The notes: a model not told the origin generated them from the sequence alone. Counted from the first letter of the stretch, positions 24,601-36,582 are shown. The stretch: 64,000 nt of DNA from Apium graveolens (GCF_009905375.1 NC_133657.1:49320741-49384740), one strand, 5' to 3'. Made by a program: numbers and translations.

Positions 24601-26321
24601 ACCTTTATGGAGAGAAGTGTGAGATTTATACGGATCACAAAAGTTTGAAGTATATATTCACCCAGAAGGAACTTAATATGAGGCAAAGGAGATGGTTAGA
24701 ATTGATCAAAGATTATGATTGCTCGATTAATTATCATCCTGGTAAAGTGAACGTTGTAGCGGACGCGTTAAGTCGGAAGGAAAGGGTAAATGAGTTATCA
24801 GTACCTGAAGAGATATATAAGGAATTTCAGAGATTGGAATTGGAGATTAGAGTTTGCAAGCCTGAAGAAGTGAAAGTGTACAGTATGACTTTCCAGCCAG
24901 AGTTGCTGGAGAACATAAAGAAATGACAGGAAGATGTAATGGACCAAGATATAAATCGTTTGGTAGGTGAAGAATTATGCACACAAAAGGATGATCAAGG
25001 TATTTTGAGGTTTTCTTCTAGAATTTGGATTCCACCAGTAACAGAGCTGAAGAATGAAATTTTGCAAGAAGCGCATAGTTCAAGATATTCCATCCATCCA
25101 GGAAGTACCAAGATGTATAGAGATTTAAAGGAAAATTATTGGTGGCCAGACATGAAGAGGAAAATTGCGGAATGGGTTAGCAAATGTTATACCTGTCAGA
25201 GAGTTAAAGCAGAGCATCAGAGACCAAGCGGATTGCTACAGCCATTGGAGATTCCAGAGTGGAAGTGGGAACATATTGCCATGGATTTTATAGTTGGATT
25301 ACCAAGGACAAGGGCTAATCATGATGCCATTTGGATTATAGTGGATAGACTTACCAAGTCAGCTCATTTTCTGCCTATAAATGAAAGATTTTCGCTCGAC
25401 AAGTTAGTCCATATGTACCTGAAGGAAATCGTAGTTTGTCATGGAGTTCCTGTATCTATCGTATCTGATCGAGATCCAAGATTTAACTCGAGATTTTGGA
25501 AGAGTTTTTAAGAATGTTTGGGAACAAGACTGAATATGAGTACGACCTATCACCCCCAGACGGATGACCAAAGTGAAAGAACGATCCAGACAATCGAGGA
25601 TATGTTACGCGTTTGTGCTATTGATTTCAAAGGAAATTGGGACGAGCATTTACCCCTGGTAGAGTTTGCTTATAACAACAGTTATCACGCCAGTATTGGT
25701 ATGCCACCCTATGAAGCCCGTTATGGACGCAAATGCAGATCTCCAGTATATTGGGATGAAGTAGGAGAACGCAAGATACTTGGACCTGAACTGGTACAGT
25801 AGATAAAGGAAGTTGTTGAAATTATCCAGAAGAGATTGATAGCCGCATAAGATTGTCAGAGGAAATACGCAGACCAGTCAATGAAAGACATGGAATTTGA
25901 AGAAGGAAGCTTGGTATTACTGAAAGTATCACCGTGGAAAGGACTAACAAGATTTGGGAAGAAAGGGAAGTTAAGTCCAAGATATGTTGGACCATTTGAG
26001 ATCCTGAAGCGCGTTGGCAAAGTAGCTTACGAGTTGGCGTTACCACCGCACATGGAGCACATTCACAATGTTTTTCACGTATCAATGCTTAAGAAGTACA
26101 ATCCAGACTCCAGGCATGTAATAGAATATGAACCAATAGAGCTTCAGGCGGATTTGTCATATGTAGAAAGTTCGATAGAGATTCTAGAGGAGAGAGAGAA
26201 AGTATTGAAAAATAAAGTGGTAAAGTTAGTAAGAGTATTGTGGAGAAACCCAAAGGTTGAAGAGTCAACCTGGGAGTTAGAAAGTGATATGAGAGAAAAG
26301 TACCCTCATTTATTTTCTTAA
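21700..26321 (+). pseudogene. Gypsy gag-pol polyprotein with chromodomain, seven stops and one frameshift
   Basis: About 1,540 codons, starting MARRRNTRTN. Gag holds the YWWEMVK and WERFKELFLEKYFP retrotransposon-gag box (22,063-22,160). Two zinc knuckles follow: CFKCNQKGHYSREC, and CFKCGKPGYMVRDC whose His is Tyr. Protease DSGATRSFV lies at 23,005. Reverse transcriptase has FIDDILIYS at 24,001. RNase H has YSDASH and TDHKSL. Integrase has a zinc domain with CYTCQ, then D in MDFIVGLP, D in SDRDPRF and E in [10 protein letters not shown]-terminal chromodomain (about 26,150-26,318) contains VLWRN and STWELES and marks it as a chromovirus. Stops are at 22,036, 23,320, 24,483, 24,924, 25,509, 25,800 and 25,848; one base is lost or gained near 24,237. 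It is not translatable as it stands. Confidence 0.93.
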
Positions 26322-26345
26322 GAGATTCTGAGGACAGAATCCTTT

Positions 26346-26359
26346 TAAGGGGGGAAGGA
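26346..26359 (+). other. Polypurine tract of the gypsy element
   Basis: AAGGGGGGAAGGA directly precedes the 3' LTR. Confidence 0.85.
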
Positions 26360-29300
26360 TGTAATATCCGGGATATATCGTGTAATTATTTTGCTATTAA
26401 ATAATTATTATACGTGTCCAGTATCTATTCTGTGAATTGATTGTTAAGTGTTATCTGTATTTGGATATTCAAAAATAATATTAATTGAGTATTTTAATTT
26501 TTATATGTCTAAAATAAAATATAGATAATTGTCATATCTTCCTAATTATTTTTATGTTGATTTATAAATTTATAAGAATCATATGAAATTTATAAAATCT
26601 TTTTCCGGGTATTTAAAATCTATTTTATAAAAACGGGAACCAACCGACGTCACCCGTTGTTACGTTTTTGGAACCCGAAACTCTTCCGAGAACTCCTTCC
26701 TAACATAATTGTAATATTCCGAGCATTTTCCATGTTTCGACTTTTTCGATCCGGCGTACAGTTTGTCCTGCGCGGGTCCCGGCGCAACATTTTGGATACA
26801 ATATTCGTTTCGGTAAATCAATAAAACTCGTATTTTCGATAAACGAGAGCTTTTTATTAAACTACCACAATTATCACTACGTAGTACGTGTAACCAGGCG
26901 CTGAGACCAAGACCGCGGTACAAATTGTACTGATTTGGATAATTATCCCGAAAACCGATACTGTTTGGATCAGTTTTTATAAATAAACGTACCGTTTTAT
27001 ATCCGGAATGATCCAACGAGATACTAATTTTCCATAAATATAAATAGCCTTTTACCGTATTTTATTTCGTATCAAAATCATTTGCAGACAGATAATTATA
27101 TAATTTTACAGAGAAAAATCATATATTCATAAATTGTTCCAAGAATCAAACCAACTTTTGAAGGTGTTATTATTCTTTGTTTGAAGAGCTCGAGTACCAG
27201 ATTTGAAGGTCTTGAAGAGCTCTATCAGATTCCATAACCTATTTTACTGCAGAATCAAAGGTTGATTTTATATATTTTGAATTATTTTCGAATTATTTTG
27301 ATTAAAAATATGAATTTTTGTTCGGATGGTTGTTTGTATGATTTGATGATTGCATGTTGTAGAGCTTGTTTTCCTGATGATTTTGATATATTATATGTCT
27401 GATTTGGAGTTCAATAACATGTTCAAATTTGAGTTTGATTTTCGAATTTCAAAATTAGGGTTTATAACCCGTATGAATGTTTTCAATTGAAATTTGGGGG
27501 TTTTTGATTCAGGGGTTATTAGTTGTTGATTTATAGTGGATTGTGTTCCTTATGAAATTTGCAATCGATTGGTATATAGCTCGTTAACAGAGGATTAGTG
27601 AATTAAAGGGAGTTGTGTTTTTAAGTTTTACGATGTTCGCCGGAAACCGGCGATGTTCTTGGCCATTTTCCGGCCAGGACAGGGATGATTATTGAATTTT
27701 GATTGCATGTATAAGTTGCTGGTAACCTGTAGATTAATTCTGGACAGTTTGGTGGCCAGAGGTGGCCTGAATCGTGTTCTCCGGCCACACTCCGGCGAGT
27801 CGATGGTGGGAGTTTGCAAAATTGCAAACAAGCCCCTGTACTTTTGGAGATAATGAAGTTAGGTCCCTGAAGTTTCCAGACTTTGCAAAAATTGGATTCC
27901 TATTTTAAAAATGTTTAAAAATCATATTTCCTATTTATTTTTATTATAAAAATTCGTTTTTAATTTTTTGAAAATTCTAAAAAAATTTGTATTTTAATTC
28001 CGAAAATTATTTTTAATTCAAAAATAAATCTGAATTAATTAGTTAATTAATTTCAGTTAATTTTTAATTGATTAATTGGTCAATTAATTCGAAAATTAAT
28101 TGATTAATTGATTTAATTAATTATTAATTAATTTTATTTAATTATTTAATTAGATTTAATTATTTAAAAATGATATAAAAATTCCGAAAAATAGTTTCAA
28201 GTTTTAAAATATTATTTTAAATTATTTTCAAGGCTCGATAATTATTATAAAATTGTTTCGAAGCCAGAATTGGCTAATCGAACCCTGTTTATTTACCCGA
28301 AATTGATCCAACGACTCGTTTTAATTCCGATAAATGTTTTAAAAATCATTTTAAATAACCAAAAGCTTATATATGACCCGAGACTTCTTTATAAATGATA
28401 TATCATTGATTACGTGATGTATTATGTGTTATACGTGACTTGCTGATTGACTATCGGTCTATATATTCGGTGTTTACTTGATTATTGCGTAACCTTCAAT
28501 CCGTTAATCGGATTTGGGTGAAACGAAGGGTAGATAGAAGTATGTGTTGAATAGAATCGTATGAGTTGATTATTGATAGATGCTTATGATATGTGAGCAG
28601 AAGAGGCAAGACGTAGGAAAGGGAAACAGGTAGTTGAGAAGTAAGACGGTTGAGATTGGAAGCGAGTGCAGGATAGTAAGCTAATACCAGGCAAGTGTTC
28701 TGAACTTTCTCGAGATATTATAGTACTTGATAGTTTTGTTGATCTTGCAAGTGCTTTGAAGCACAGAAACCTAAACCCTGATTCCAGTTTTGATCTTGAG
28801 CCATGAACCTTATTCTTTCTAAGCCATTGATTATTGCATACCCAAATATGAACCTCAAATATGCGATACTACTCCACAAATACATACAAACTAAATACCG
28901 AACTTTGAATCGAATTACCCACACACTCAAACCATTGCATCCTATGCTTTGGAAGGCAAAATCCTTGAAACCTTGAAACACTGATTACTTTGTTAACAAC
29001 TAAGCCTTGAAGCTGCCATATTGATTCTCATGAATCCTGAAACCATTTCATTATGGAACATCCAATGTTGTTAATGATTCTTTTTATTGCTATTATTGCT
29101 TATTCTGTTATTATGTTAGAATTGAATTGTTTTTATAAAATTGTGGACCAGATTCGTGGTCAGACCATATAATGGTCAAATTAGGCCAATGTGTGCCTTG
29201 GATCCAGTAGTTAGAGCAATGCTGTGTGCTTTGCTCGGGGTTAGTGCGTGATTGATCAGCAACCTAACCTTGGTTTTTAAAATAAAAGTATAATATCCAA

Positions 29301-29777
29301 TTCTAAACTATAATCCATTGTTCATTTGATTTCATAACCATATTCACCTGATGATCATTATTCTCAGTTTTGTCATTGTGACTTGCTGAGCTAGTTAGCT
29401 CATTTGTGCGATGTTGTTTATATTCTTTCCAGTTAAAAAGGAACCAGTTGGTAGCGAGGATCCCCAGTCCAGTGCAAGAGCTAGTGGTTATGGTTGATCG
29501 AGTTAAGCTAGCAGGCTTCTTTTGAATAATTTGAGTTTGTAAAAGTTTGTAATAATGTTTAATACTCAGTTTCGAGTTTGAATAGATGGGATTTGAACGG
29601 TATGTAATATATTAGTGTATTTGGCTTGCGTGCATACTTTAACCTGTTGTGATCCATGGTAGTTGGTAAGTAGGGTCACTGCATATTATTATTATCTTTA
29701 TTATTGTTATAAGTAGGTTATAAATAAGGTGTGTGTGTGGACCCCAAACTTCTGACCCGGGTTTGGAGGGCGCCACA
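26360..29777 (+). repeat. 3' LTR of the gypsy chromovirus
   Basis: 3,418 bp, near-identical to 17,094-20,531 in direct orientation, ending GGCGCCACA. It keeps the hairpin, the TTAATTAA region and the A-box-like block (near 29,205). The main length difference is a loss of about 17 bases near 28,995. Confidence 0.93.
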
Positions 29778-30473
29778 ATAATTCTTGAGCATACCATAAA
29801 TTTCATCAAGAGTAGTTTCAGTAAGGTCATAGTTGTCTCTTATGGTAGTAGACTTCAAATCCCAATTTTCAGGAAGAGCTAAAAGGAATTTTAGATTTGA
29901 ATCTTCATGATCATATTCCTTGTCCACCAGTGACAGATCATTCAAGAGTTTGACAAACCTGTCATATAAGTCCATTAAAGACTCATCAGCTTTTGAGTCA
30001 AAGTGCTCATACTCTTGAGTGAGTATAGTCCTCCTGTTCTTCTTGATTTCATCAATTCCCTGGCATCTTGTCTCCAAAGCATCCCATATCTCCTTTGCAG
30101 TTTTACAATTAATTACCCTGTTTGACATGACATTATCAATGACACTATGCAGCAAATGCCTTACCCTTGCATCTTTGGCAATAGATGAGATGTCTTCAGC
30201 TGTGTACTCACCTTTCTCCTTTGGTATGGTCATTGCTGGTTGATCAGCAACTACAACAGAGAGCTTGGTAGGATTATGTGGTCCTTCATTAATTCTGTCA
30301 AGGTATTCTGGATCTGTAGCTTCCAAAAACATAGCCATCTTCACTTTCCATATGGGATACTCAGAAGGTCTCAGTATGGGAACCCTCATAGTCTCATATC
30401 GACTGTGAGTTTGTGTCTTTTGAGTTTCTTCAGTTTTGGTGGGCTTGGTTGGAGTTTGTGCTTCTTCAGACAT
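29778..30473 (-). pseudogene. Family 1 copia gag, N-terminal part
   Basis: 232 codons from the ATG at 30,473 (MSEEAQTPTKP) to the gypsy insertion. The block YPIWKVKMAMFLEATDP and the helical region ending in LKNY match copia gag (UBN2/DUF4219 type). The frame is open throughout; it is broken only by the gypsy insertion and continues at 17,093. The true C-terminal half with the zinc knuckle therefore lies 12.7 kb away. Confidence 0.88.
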
Positions 30474-30512
30474 GATTGTTTGGATCTTTATTGTATGTGT
30501 GTTAACAGATAA

Positions 30513-30524
30513 GCTCTGATACCA
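30513..30524 (-). other. Primer-binding site of family 1 copia
   Basis: The minus strand reads TGGTATCAGAGC two bases inside the 5' LTR, an initiator tRNA-Met type site. Confidence 0.9.
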
Positions 30525-30526
30525 CT

Positions 30527-31075
30527 TGTTAGGTCACACAACACTGTAGAAGGGGGTTGAATACAGTGTTATTACAATCAAATCGATCTTGAACACAAGT
30601 AATTGTAAACAGATATATTCAATATAATAAACTCCGTTATAATGGAGCTGTTCTCTCTCAGTGATGAACAAATATCACTAAGAGATGCTAGGTTACAATG
30701 TATAATCTTCTCGATAATGATAACACATATAGTGTAAACCTGAAGTCTGTGTTTATATAGTACACATTTACAAGATAACTTCTAACTGATATGGTATATT
30801 ATTCTGTCTCCTAAAATATATCAATCAGATATCTTCTACAAGTCTTCCAGTCTTCTAACTCTTTCCATTCATACCTTCTTTTGTTTTAGTATCGATCTTC
30901 TACTATAAATCAGCTTCCTTCCTTAACTGTAAGTCCTCCCGTACTTAAGTTCTGATATGACCTTAAGTTCTGATATGAAGTTCTGACTTCTAGTAAGTCC
31001 TGATTTGTCCTGTTTTTAAGTTCTGAAAACTAAACACAAATCATATTAGACATGACATCTTAAATATATCTAACA
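30527..31075 (-). repeat. 5' LTR of family 1 copia
   Basis: 549 bp, TGTTAGG to CTAACA, direct repeat of 6,105-6,666. It carries AAGTTCTGA on the + strand at 30,947, 30,965, 30,978 and 31,018, upstream of the TATA box in element sense. Confidence 0.92.
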
Positions 31076-31080
31076 TACTT

Positions 31081-32542
31081 CAACACATCTCCCACGATAG
31101 ATGGGAGTACTTCGCTTTGACGAACCCACTCCTTTTCGATCCAGGGGTTAACGCATTGGACTCATTGGAAGGCATCTTATCAACTTAATATTAACTTTAG
31201 GGTTTTGTTAATTTTAAAACGATCATGATCCCATCATAAGAGATTCCCAATTTTTCCTTGAAAAAAATACTTCAAATCAATATTCGTCAATGGTTTGATT
31301 TTCAGGTAGTCAGGGAGTCACAACGGTCTCGCTTAAAACCCACAACCTTACAAATTCAATGAACTCGCTTTTGACAAAATTGCCTCATGTCAGAAATAAA
31401 GAAAATTTATATTTTATTCCGTGTTTCATAAACACGAGAATATCATAATCGTTTGTTCATTTTAAAATCTTGAGTCGCTACAGATTTTATCTTGTTTATC
31501 AAGCATGGCATGGGTGTCGTATCTAATACATACATCCTTAATCTAATTAAGCATGCATCTTTATTAACTACTCTACAGATACATTCATCATATGAGCATA
31601 TATATGTAAAGTGTGATAAATTAAATGTGGTTGGTTATTGCTTTATCCTATGTGATCTTTATCAAGCTAATGACAAAGATCGAGGTCAATCTAAGGTGGA
31701 AAAAAATACAGGCTAACTATTACATGTCTTCTTTCTTATATTGCTTCCTTGGATGGCCTCCATGTGGTATTACGCTTCCTTAATCTCAAATTTCCATGTC
31801 TTCATGTATATTACGAGAATGAAATATAAAACTAATCTAATGAACTTACAAGATCAAACTCGAGTTATATTCGATATTTAATAATTACAAGATCGAACGA
31901 CATGCAAGCCGTATTTAAAAAACCAAAACCATTAACCTAAGGTCATAAGCCATAACCATCCACCATGCTCAATTATCACATAAGAACATGTTAGAACACA
32001 TAATTTGATCTTAACATATCATACCCATCATGATCTAATCATAAAAATCAAATATGGAAAAAATCAGAAAATTTGAAATTAAATCTGATATCATTAAATC
32101 ACAGATTTCAGGGTCTAAACGGCATCAAACGCCTTACAGATTAGTCGGTGATGGATTTAGGCATTAGTTTTATTCAGAAGCTCGATTACCTATCGAATAG
32201 AGTATTTTTTTGCGAAAATTGGACACCAGACCCAGATTTCAGCAAATCTGCTGTATCCAATTCAAAATCGTATCAAATACGATTCTTATAATAAGAACAA
32301 AGACAAAATATGTATATATTAGTATATATACAGATTATATAATCATCATACGATTATACAACTCTCATGAATATCATATAATCAAAACATATACATATAT
32401 GTGCATATATAAACAAAACAACATGTAAAACATACAAAATCGCATACATAATAGTCATGAAATATTGTATACATGTTATCATCATAAAACCAGTAAACAC
32501 ATTAACGAATTAAACACTTTTCACAAGTAGCTCTGATGTCAT
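31081..32542. repeat. Unclassified repeat, right flank of the family 1 insertion
   Basis: AT-rich with no recognisable protein. It was contiguous with the sequence ending at 6,104. CTCCCAC occurs again at 31,089. At 32,528-32,541 the minus strand reads TGACATCAGAGCT, a degenerate tRNA-Met primer site, so this may be the interior of a non-autonomous minus-strand LTR element. Confidence 0.4.
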
Positions 32543-33960
32543 TGAAGGGTTTCGAGCACATTACGCAACGGAAACAGTAATTAAAAAAGTGAAAAACCAG
32601 AATTTTCGAAACCCACCGCAAGATCCATGCGAAAAACAGATATTTAATTCGTAGATCAGATTGTTTACCTTAAGAAGCTTTATAAATTGGTTGAATAATG
32701 AAGATCCAAATATTGTTTAATCACCACGCATCCCACTCTCGCGATCTACGCTCTATCGATATCCACACGAATGCTTGAACTCAAGGATTGAATGTGTACC
32801 AGCACAAACTCGTTTCTTCTTGCTCTCTCCATCTCCTCTCTTAGTAGCTACGGTTTTAGTAAAAGTCTTATACACAAAATCAGCCACACAAGAGATATTA
32901 TATAGAGAGTAGAAAAAGAATTATAACTCTTAACTAATTAGGAGTTATTATTAATTCGAAATTCCTATTTGTATAATAATTAAGTCATACTTAATTATTT
33001 AACAACTGAATTTCGTAGTTGATATTAGTACATTCAAATATCATTATTATCTAATTAATTAAGTCATACTTAATTAATATTATAAATAATTCGAACTACT
33101 TTATTTTAATTTAAATACAATTTAAATTAAATAATCATTCAAGCATTCTTCGTGTGTGCCCCTATAGGTTATTATTACGTTGGTAACGAATTTTAAATCT
33201 AATATAAAATCGTAAACAATGAGCGGCATCTAGTAATACATCATTGCTACCCAAGTAATATTAATTGGATCGGTGATCGATTAAACTTTCGTGAATAATG
33301 TACAATATAATATAATCCCTTTAACCAAATATCATAGATTAAACAAGAGGCATGTAATGTGTCATCCTCATCATAGTTTAATCCAAGTTTCCTTGATCAA
33401 TGAGTAGACTATCATATAAAATCAACATTTGAGCGTGGCCACACATTTCATAGTCTAACTCACACAAGAGTCCAATAATATCACTCCTAAAATAGGAGGG
33501 TTAAATCACATCTAGATCATTCATATTTCTCATAGAATTCATAATATACCCAATGTCCACTTTTGTCATTACCCGGTCAAGGATAACTTTTAATGGAATC
33601 AATGTATATTAATTCTCGTATAGAAATATAATGACTTCAGGTCTAAGGAGCATTACATCATTATCACTATGAGAATTACTTATGACACAACAGACATGTA
33701 GAATCTCACATCGGGCATGTCCAACACCATGTACATTTACATATGCCTGTGTTTTTGATTTTAGTATCACTATACCTATGATCAATAAGATGTGATCATC
33801 AGTCAACAAACACGCCAGTCTTAATGCATTATTCTTGTCCCTTAATAATAATACTCGACTAGGGACCTTTAAGAATATTGATACTATTCTCATAATCTCA
33901 TTTCTAAGTCACGTACTTAGAGACATATCATATTCCAAGGAAATTATTAATCTATCATTT
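32543..33960 (-). repeat. Putative LTR of an unclassified, probably non-autonomous element
   Basis: It begins next to the degenerate primer site (minus-strand LTR end AAACCCTTCA). No protein-coding homology is seen; a 94-codon minus-strand frame (33,893-33,609) has no features. I found no matching second LTR in the window, so the LTR label is tentative. Confidence 0.35.
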
Positions 33961-34053
33961 ATATCACAGTAAATTAAGAACTAATAAATTATAAAGGGAA
34001 TAATCGATAGAACATAAACATTAATAATCCAAATGTTTTAAACTAACATATTC

Positions 34054-34290
34054 TTGCACAACAGAGATTTTTCAACAATTACGGAAAGATATATGTTGAA
34101 TTAACTTGTAACTTCATCTTTTGAAATATATTGGAACTCTATTTAAATTATGCATAACAGAGGATTTCAGAGATTTATGAAAAGAATATATATTGAAATA
34201 TTTTGTGACTTCATCGTGTTAAGATATTGAACTTGGTTCATATTTGCATGACAAAGACTTTCATTAGTACTATGAAAATGTACATGTATT
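34054..34290 (+). repeat. Diverged tandem repeat, about 96 bp, 2.4 copies
   Basis: Units start at about 34,055, 34,151 and 34,246 with TGCA(C/T)AACAGAG or TGCATGACAAAG. They continue with a shared order of AGATTT, a TATATGTTGAA-like block and ACTTCATC. Spacing is 95-96 bases and identity is moderate, so the repeat is old. Confidence 0.6.
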
Positions 34291-34945
34291 GTTGATCAGT
34301 TATATATATTTTTGGGCTTTATTGCTCCCTTTATACAGTATTTTGAGTTGTATGTTGTTGTCAGAATTTGTGTAATTTTACTATCCTTTTATAGCATTTT
34401 GAACCATATGGTATTTGGAAATCAAGGATATGTTTTAAAGATTCTGGTTGTTATACCAATAAAGATTATTGAATTTCAAACTTTATAAGTGGAGAAAATA
34501 TTTATTCTACGGTGGGATACTTGCTAAGCATTATTGTGCTCACTCATGCTTCATTTTATTAACCCTTTCAGCAGTTAGAGAAATAGTCAGTTATTCCGTA
34601 CCATGAAAAATGGAAGCGGAAGATTCAACCCTGAGATAGCCAGTTCAGAATGGTTAATGCAGAAGTAAGTGTAGATAATGTTAAAAAAATTTACGTATAA
34701 GTGTATTTGTAAATAGAACTTCAGGTAGATGTTGCGTTTTACAATATAAGATCCTGATTAGTACATTTGATTTGTAATAACTAATGCTACTTTTAAGAAT
34801 CGTTTCGAAGACTCTAACTTGTGTGTGTAAGAGATTGAGGTCATATGGTGTTATATTATTGGATTGTTAAGCTAATGCATGTAATATATGTTTGAACGAT
34901 AGCGCAACGACTCAGATCCCTGAATCCGAATTTGGGGGTGTTACA
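34291..34945 (+). mobile_element. 3' end of a gypsy chromovirus LTR
   Basis: The block TTGCTAAGCATTATTGTGCT, followed by a CAGTTAGAG splice-like segment and a terminal GGGGGTGTTACA, parallels the end of the other gypsy LTRs (TTGCTGAGCTAGTTAGCTCA and a GGGCG(C/G)ACA end). No internal domain follows, so it is a fragment or the right end of a solo LTR. Confidence 0.5.
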
Positions 34946-35239
34946 CCTTCAAAGTTAATTAAAATCCAAGAAAACACATTCACTCCCATTCTGTGTTATA
35001 TTTCACTGCATTCACTATCTAACAGTTCATTCCTTGAGGAGCAGGGGGATTCATCCCTTGAATTTGGGTGTCGTTAGTCGCCACTGGAATTACTCCACCT
35101 TGAGTGGCATACGTCGAGTGTGAGGAATATCAATGGAGGATGAGAGTGTTCTCGTGGGGATTGCGTTGGTGGTTCCACCGATAGTTCTGCTCAGTGTGTT
35201 CACCATGGTTGTTGTTGTCTTCCCACAGACGGCGCCAAA
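34946..35239 (-). mobile_element. Short interior piece of a Tat-like gypsy element with primer site
   Basis: The minus strand reads TGGCGCCGTCTGTGGG at about 35,237-35,222, next to the LTR end at 35,240. TGGCGCCGTC is the start of the primer site commonly seen in Tat/Ogre-type gypsy elements. The remaining 280 bases carry no recognisable protein. Confidence 0.5.
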
Positions 35240-35681
35240 TGTTGTGAAATAAAAATTAAGGTTCTTTAGTATTTAATGTTAAGGTTTGTGAGTTTCGAGT
35301 TTTAATGGTTGTTCTCGCGGTGGGGACTAGCTGATCTAGCAAGATGCCTACGTATCTCTGTATTGTAGAGAATCAAGCAAAAAACGTAGTTTAAGGTTGA
35401 GGAGTAGAGTCTCTTATATAAAGGTGAGTCTAGGGTTAGACTCGTGTTGGAAGACTTGGTGGACGTGTCCCCAACTTAGATGGTAATTACAACTCTTGTA
35501 AGGTAAGAGATTCTAGATCCTTTCTTGTCGGGGTTAGTGTCCATTATGGTCGTCAGGTCCTTGATATTTCAACCGTATTGGGTTGTCATTGTCTTCGTGG
35601 ACTTTAACGACTTCTGCTCGTGGGTTTTGACGTCCTCGGCTCGTAAGCCTTGACAACTTGGACCGTTTTTAGTCTGTAACA
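35240..35681 (-). repeat. Putative Tat-like LTR
   Basis: It runs from TGTTGTGAAA to CTGTAACA on the + strand (442 bp). CTTTATATAAG on the minus strand near 35,413 could be its TATA box. No partner LTR is seen. Confidence 0.45.
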
Positions 35682-36400
35682 GGCCTTGATCAAGCGGGTT
35701 TGTATTTGATTTTAGATAAGAATTTCAAACATAATTAATGCGACATTTAATGTGTTTTTAGAATATATTTTCTATTAATATCAGTTGAGTTTTGATGAGA
35801 AAAAAGAAGATGGTTGATTAAATTGCAAAAGAAAAAATAAGTTGGTTGATTTTTTCGATTAATAACTCTCAAATACAAATGTAAAGAGTTAAATGTTAGC
35901 ACCGTTTTCCGAACTAAAACAAACAAGAAATGTAATTTAGTTTCATTTCTTTTTTTATTTGTTTCCTTCTTATTTTCATTTAAAATTTCCTTCCGCTTTC
36001 TCACCACCAGCTAAAAAACTCCAATATCTAAAACACACGTCAACCTACGATAATGTTTATTTCAGAGTATAAGACAATTTTAATAATTTGTGAACTTTTT
36101 GCAATTATTTGACACTAATATAAATTTTATTTTTTTGTATAAAATATACCCATGAGTTTTTTTCCTGTAAGATTGTATCCTTACGGAGTTTTAACGAGAT
36201 TTTTTATTTGTGAATTATGTCACGCTGGAATATATTCTTCATTTTTTTAATAATGAAAATGTTTTCTAGCAAAAAAATAATAATAATAACGTCAAATTGA
36301 CGTTTACCGTTGATTCCCCGTTACTTACCTAGTGAAAGTGTTGGGAGGTCGTCTCATAGACTTTATTTACAAAAATGTAAAATATGAAGAAATTTCAACA
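35682..36400. other. Intergenic, upstream of the HSP90 gene
   Basis: AT-rich, no gene seen. The minus-strand frame at 36,007-35,747 is a composition artefact. This is the only transposon-free stretch recognised between the repeats and the gene promoter. Confidence 0.6.
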
Positions 36401-36414
36401 AATGCTTTGATTCT

Positions 36415-36458
36415 TCCACGTCGTGTGAGGCGACAATAACCAATGAATGATGGGCACG
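36415..36458 (+). promoter_or_regulatory. Putative unfolded-protein-response elements (UPRE/ERSE-like)
   Basis: TCCACGTC at 36,415-36,422 is the core of the plant UPR element. CCAAT at 36,440-36,444, then exactly nine bases, then GCACG at 36,454-36,458 matches the ER-stress element CCAAT-N9-CCACG with one mismatch. Such boxes bind bZIP28/bZIP60 with NF-Y and are expected in an ER chaperone promoter. They lie about 125-170 bases upstream of the TATA box. Confidence 0.65.
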
Positions 36459-36582
36459 TATGAAAAATTTGGCATAGGGGCCGTGAGATCTGTCCAGTCT
36501 GGCAATTCTTACCCAATAGCATCACTTTATAGTCGTGGAGAGTGGGGCTCACTCATACATGAACGATTCAGTGCAGTGTGGA

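Larger units (their letters stand above)
17094..29777 (+). mobile_element. Complete Tekay-type Ty3/gypsy chromovirus nested in family 1 gag
   Basis: 12.7 kb with LTRs of 3,438 and 3,418 bp (17,094-20,531 and 26,360-29,777), both TGTAATATCC to ACA. The flanks are ATAAG on the left and ATAAT on the right, a 5-bp target duplication with one later change. Removing the element rejoins the copia gag frame (LKNY on the right side, ELEMDQ on the left side). Contents: primer site, an extra upstream ORF, gag-pol ending in a chromodomain, polypurine tract. By eye the two LTRs differ at about 2-3 percent in a 120-base stretch, so it is younger than its copia host. Confidence 0.95.
6105..31075 (-). mobile_element. 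Complete Sirevirus-like Ty1/copia retrotransposon (family 1), interrupted by a gypsy element
   Basis: Two direct LTRs (6,105-6,666 and 30,527-31,075) begin TGTTAGG and end CTAACA. They are flanked by a perfect 5-bp target duplication, TACTT (6,100-6,104 and 31,076-31,080). Without the nested gypsy element the length is about 12.3 kb. The order on the minus strand is 5' LTR, primer site, gag, protease, integrase, reverse transcriptase, RNase H, spacer, accessory ORF, polypurine tract, 3' LTR. The YIDDIIFGS reverse-transcriptase box and the long ORF after pol fit the Sirevirus (SIRE1/Maximus) clade. By eye the LTRs differ at about 6 percent of positions in their first 270 bases. Confidence 0.92.

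Noticed and set aside
36367..36552. Minus-strand frame of 61 codons upstream of the HSP90 gene
   Set aside because: It overlaps the promoter boxes and has no recognisable domain or promoter of its own.
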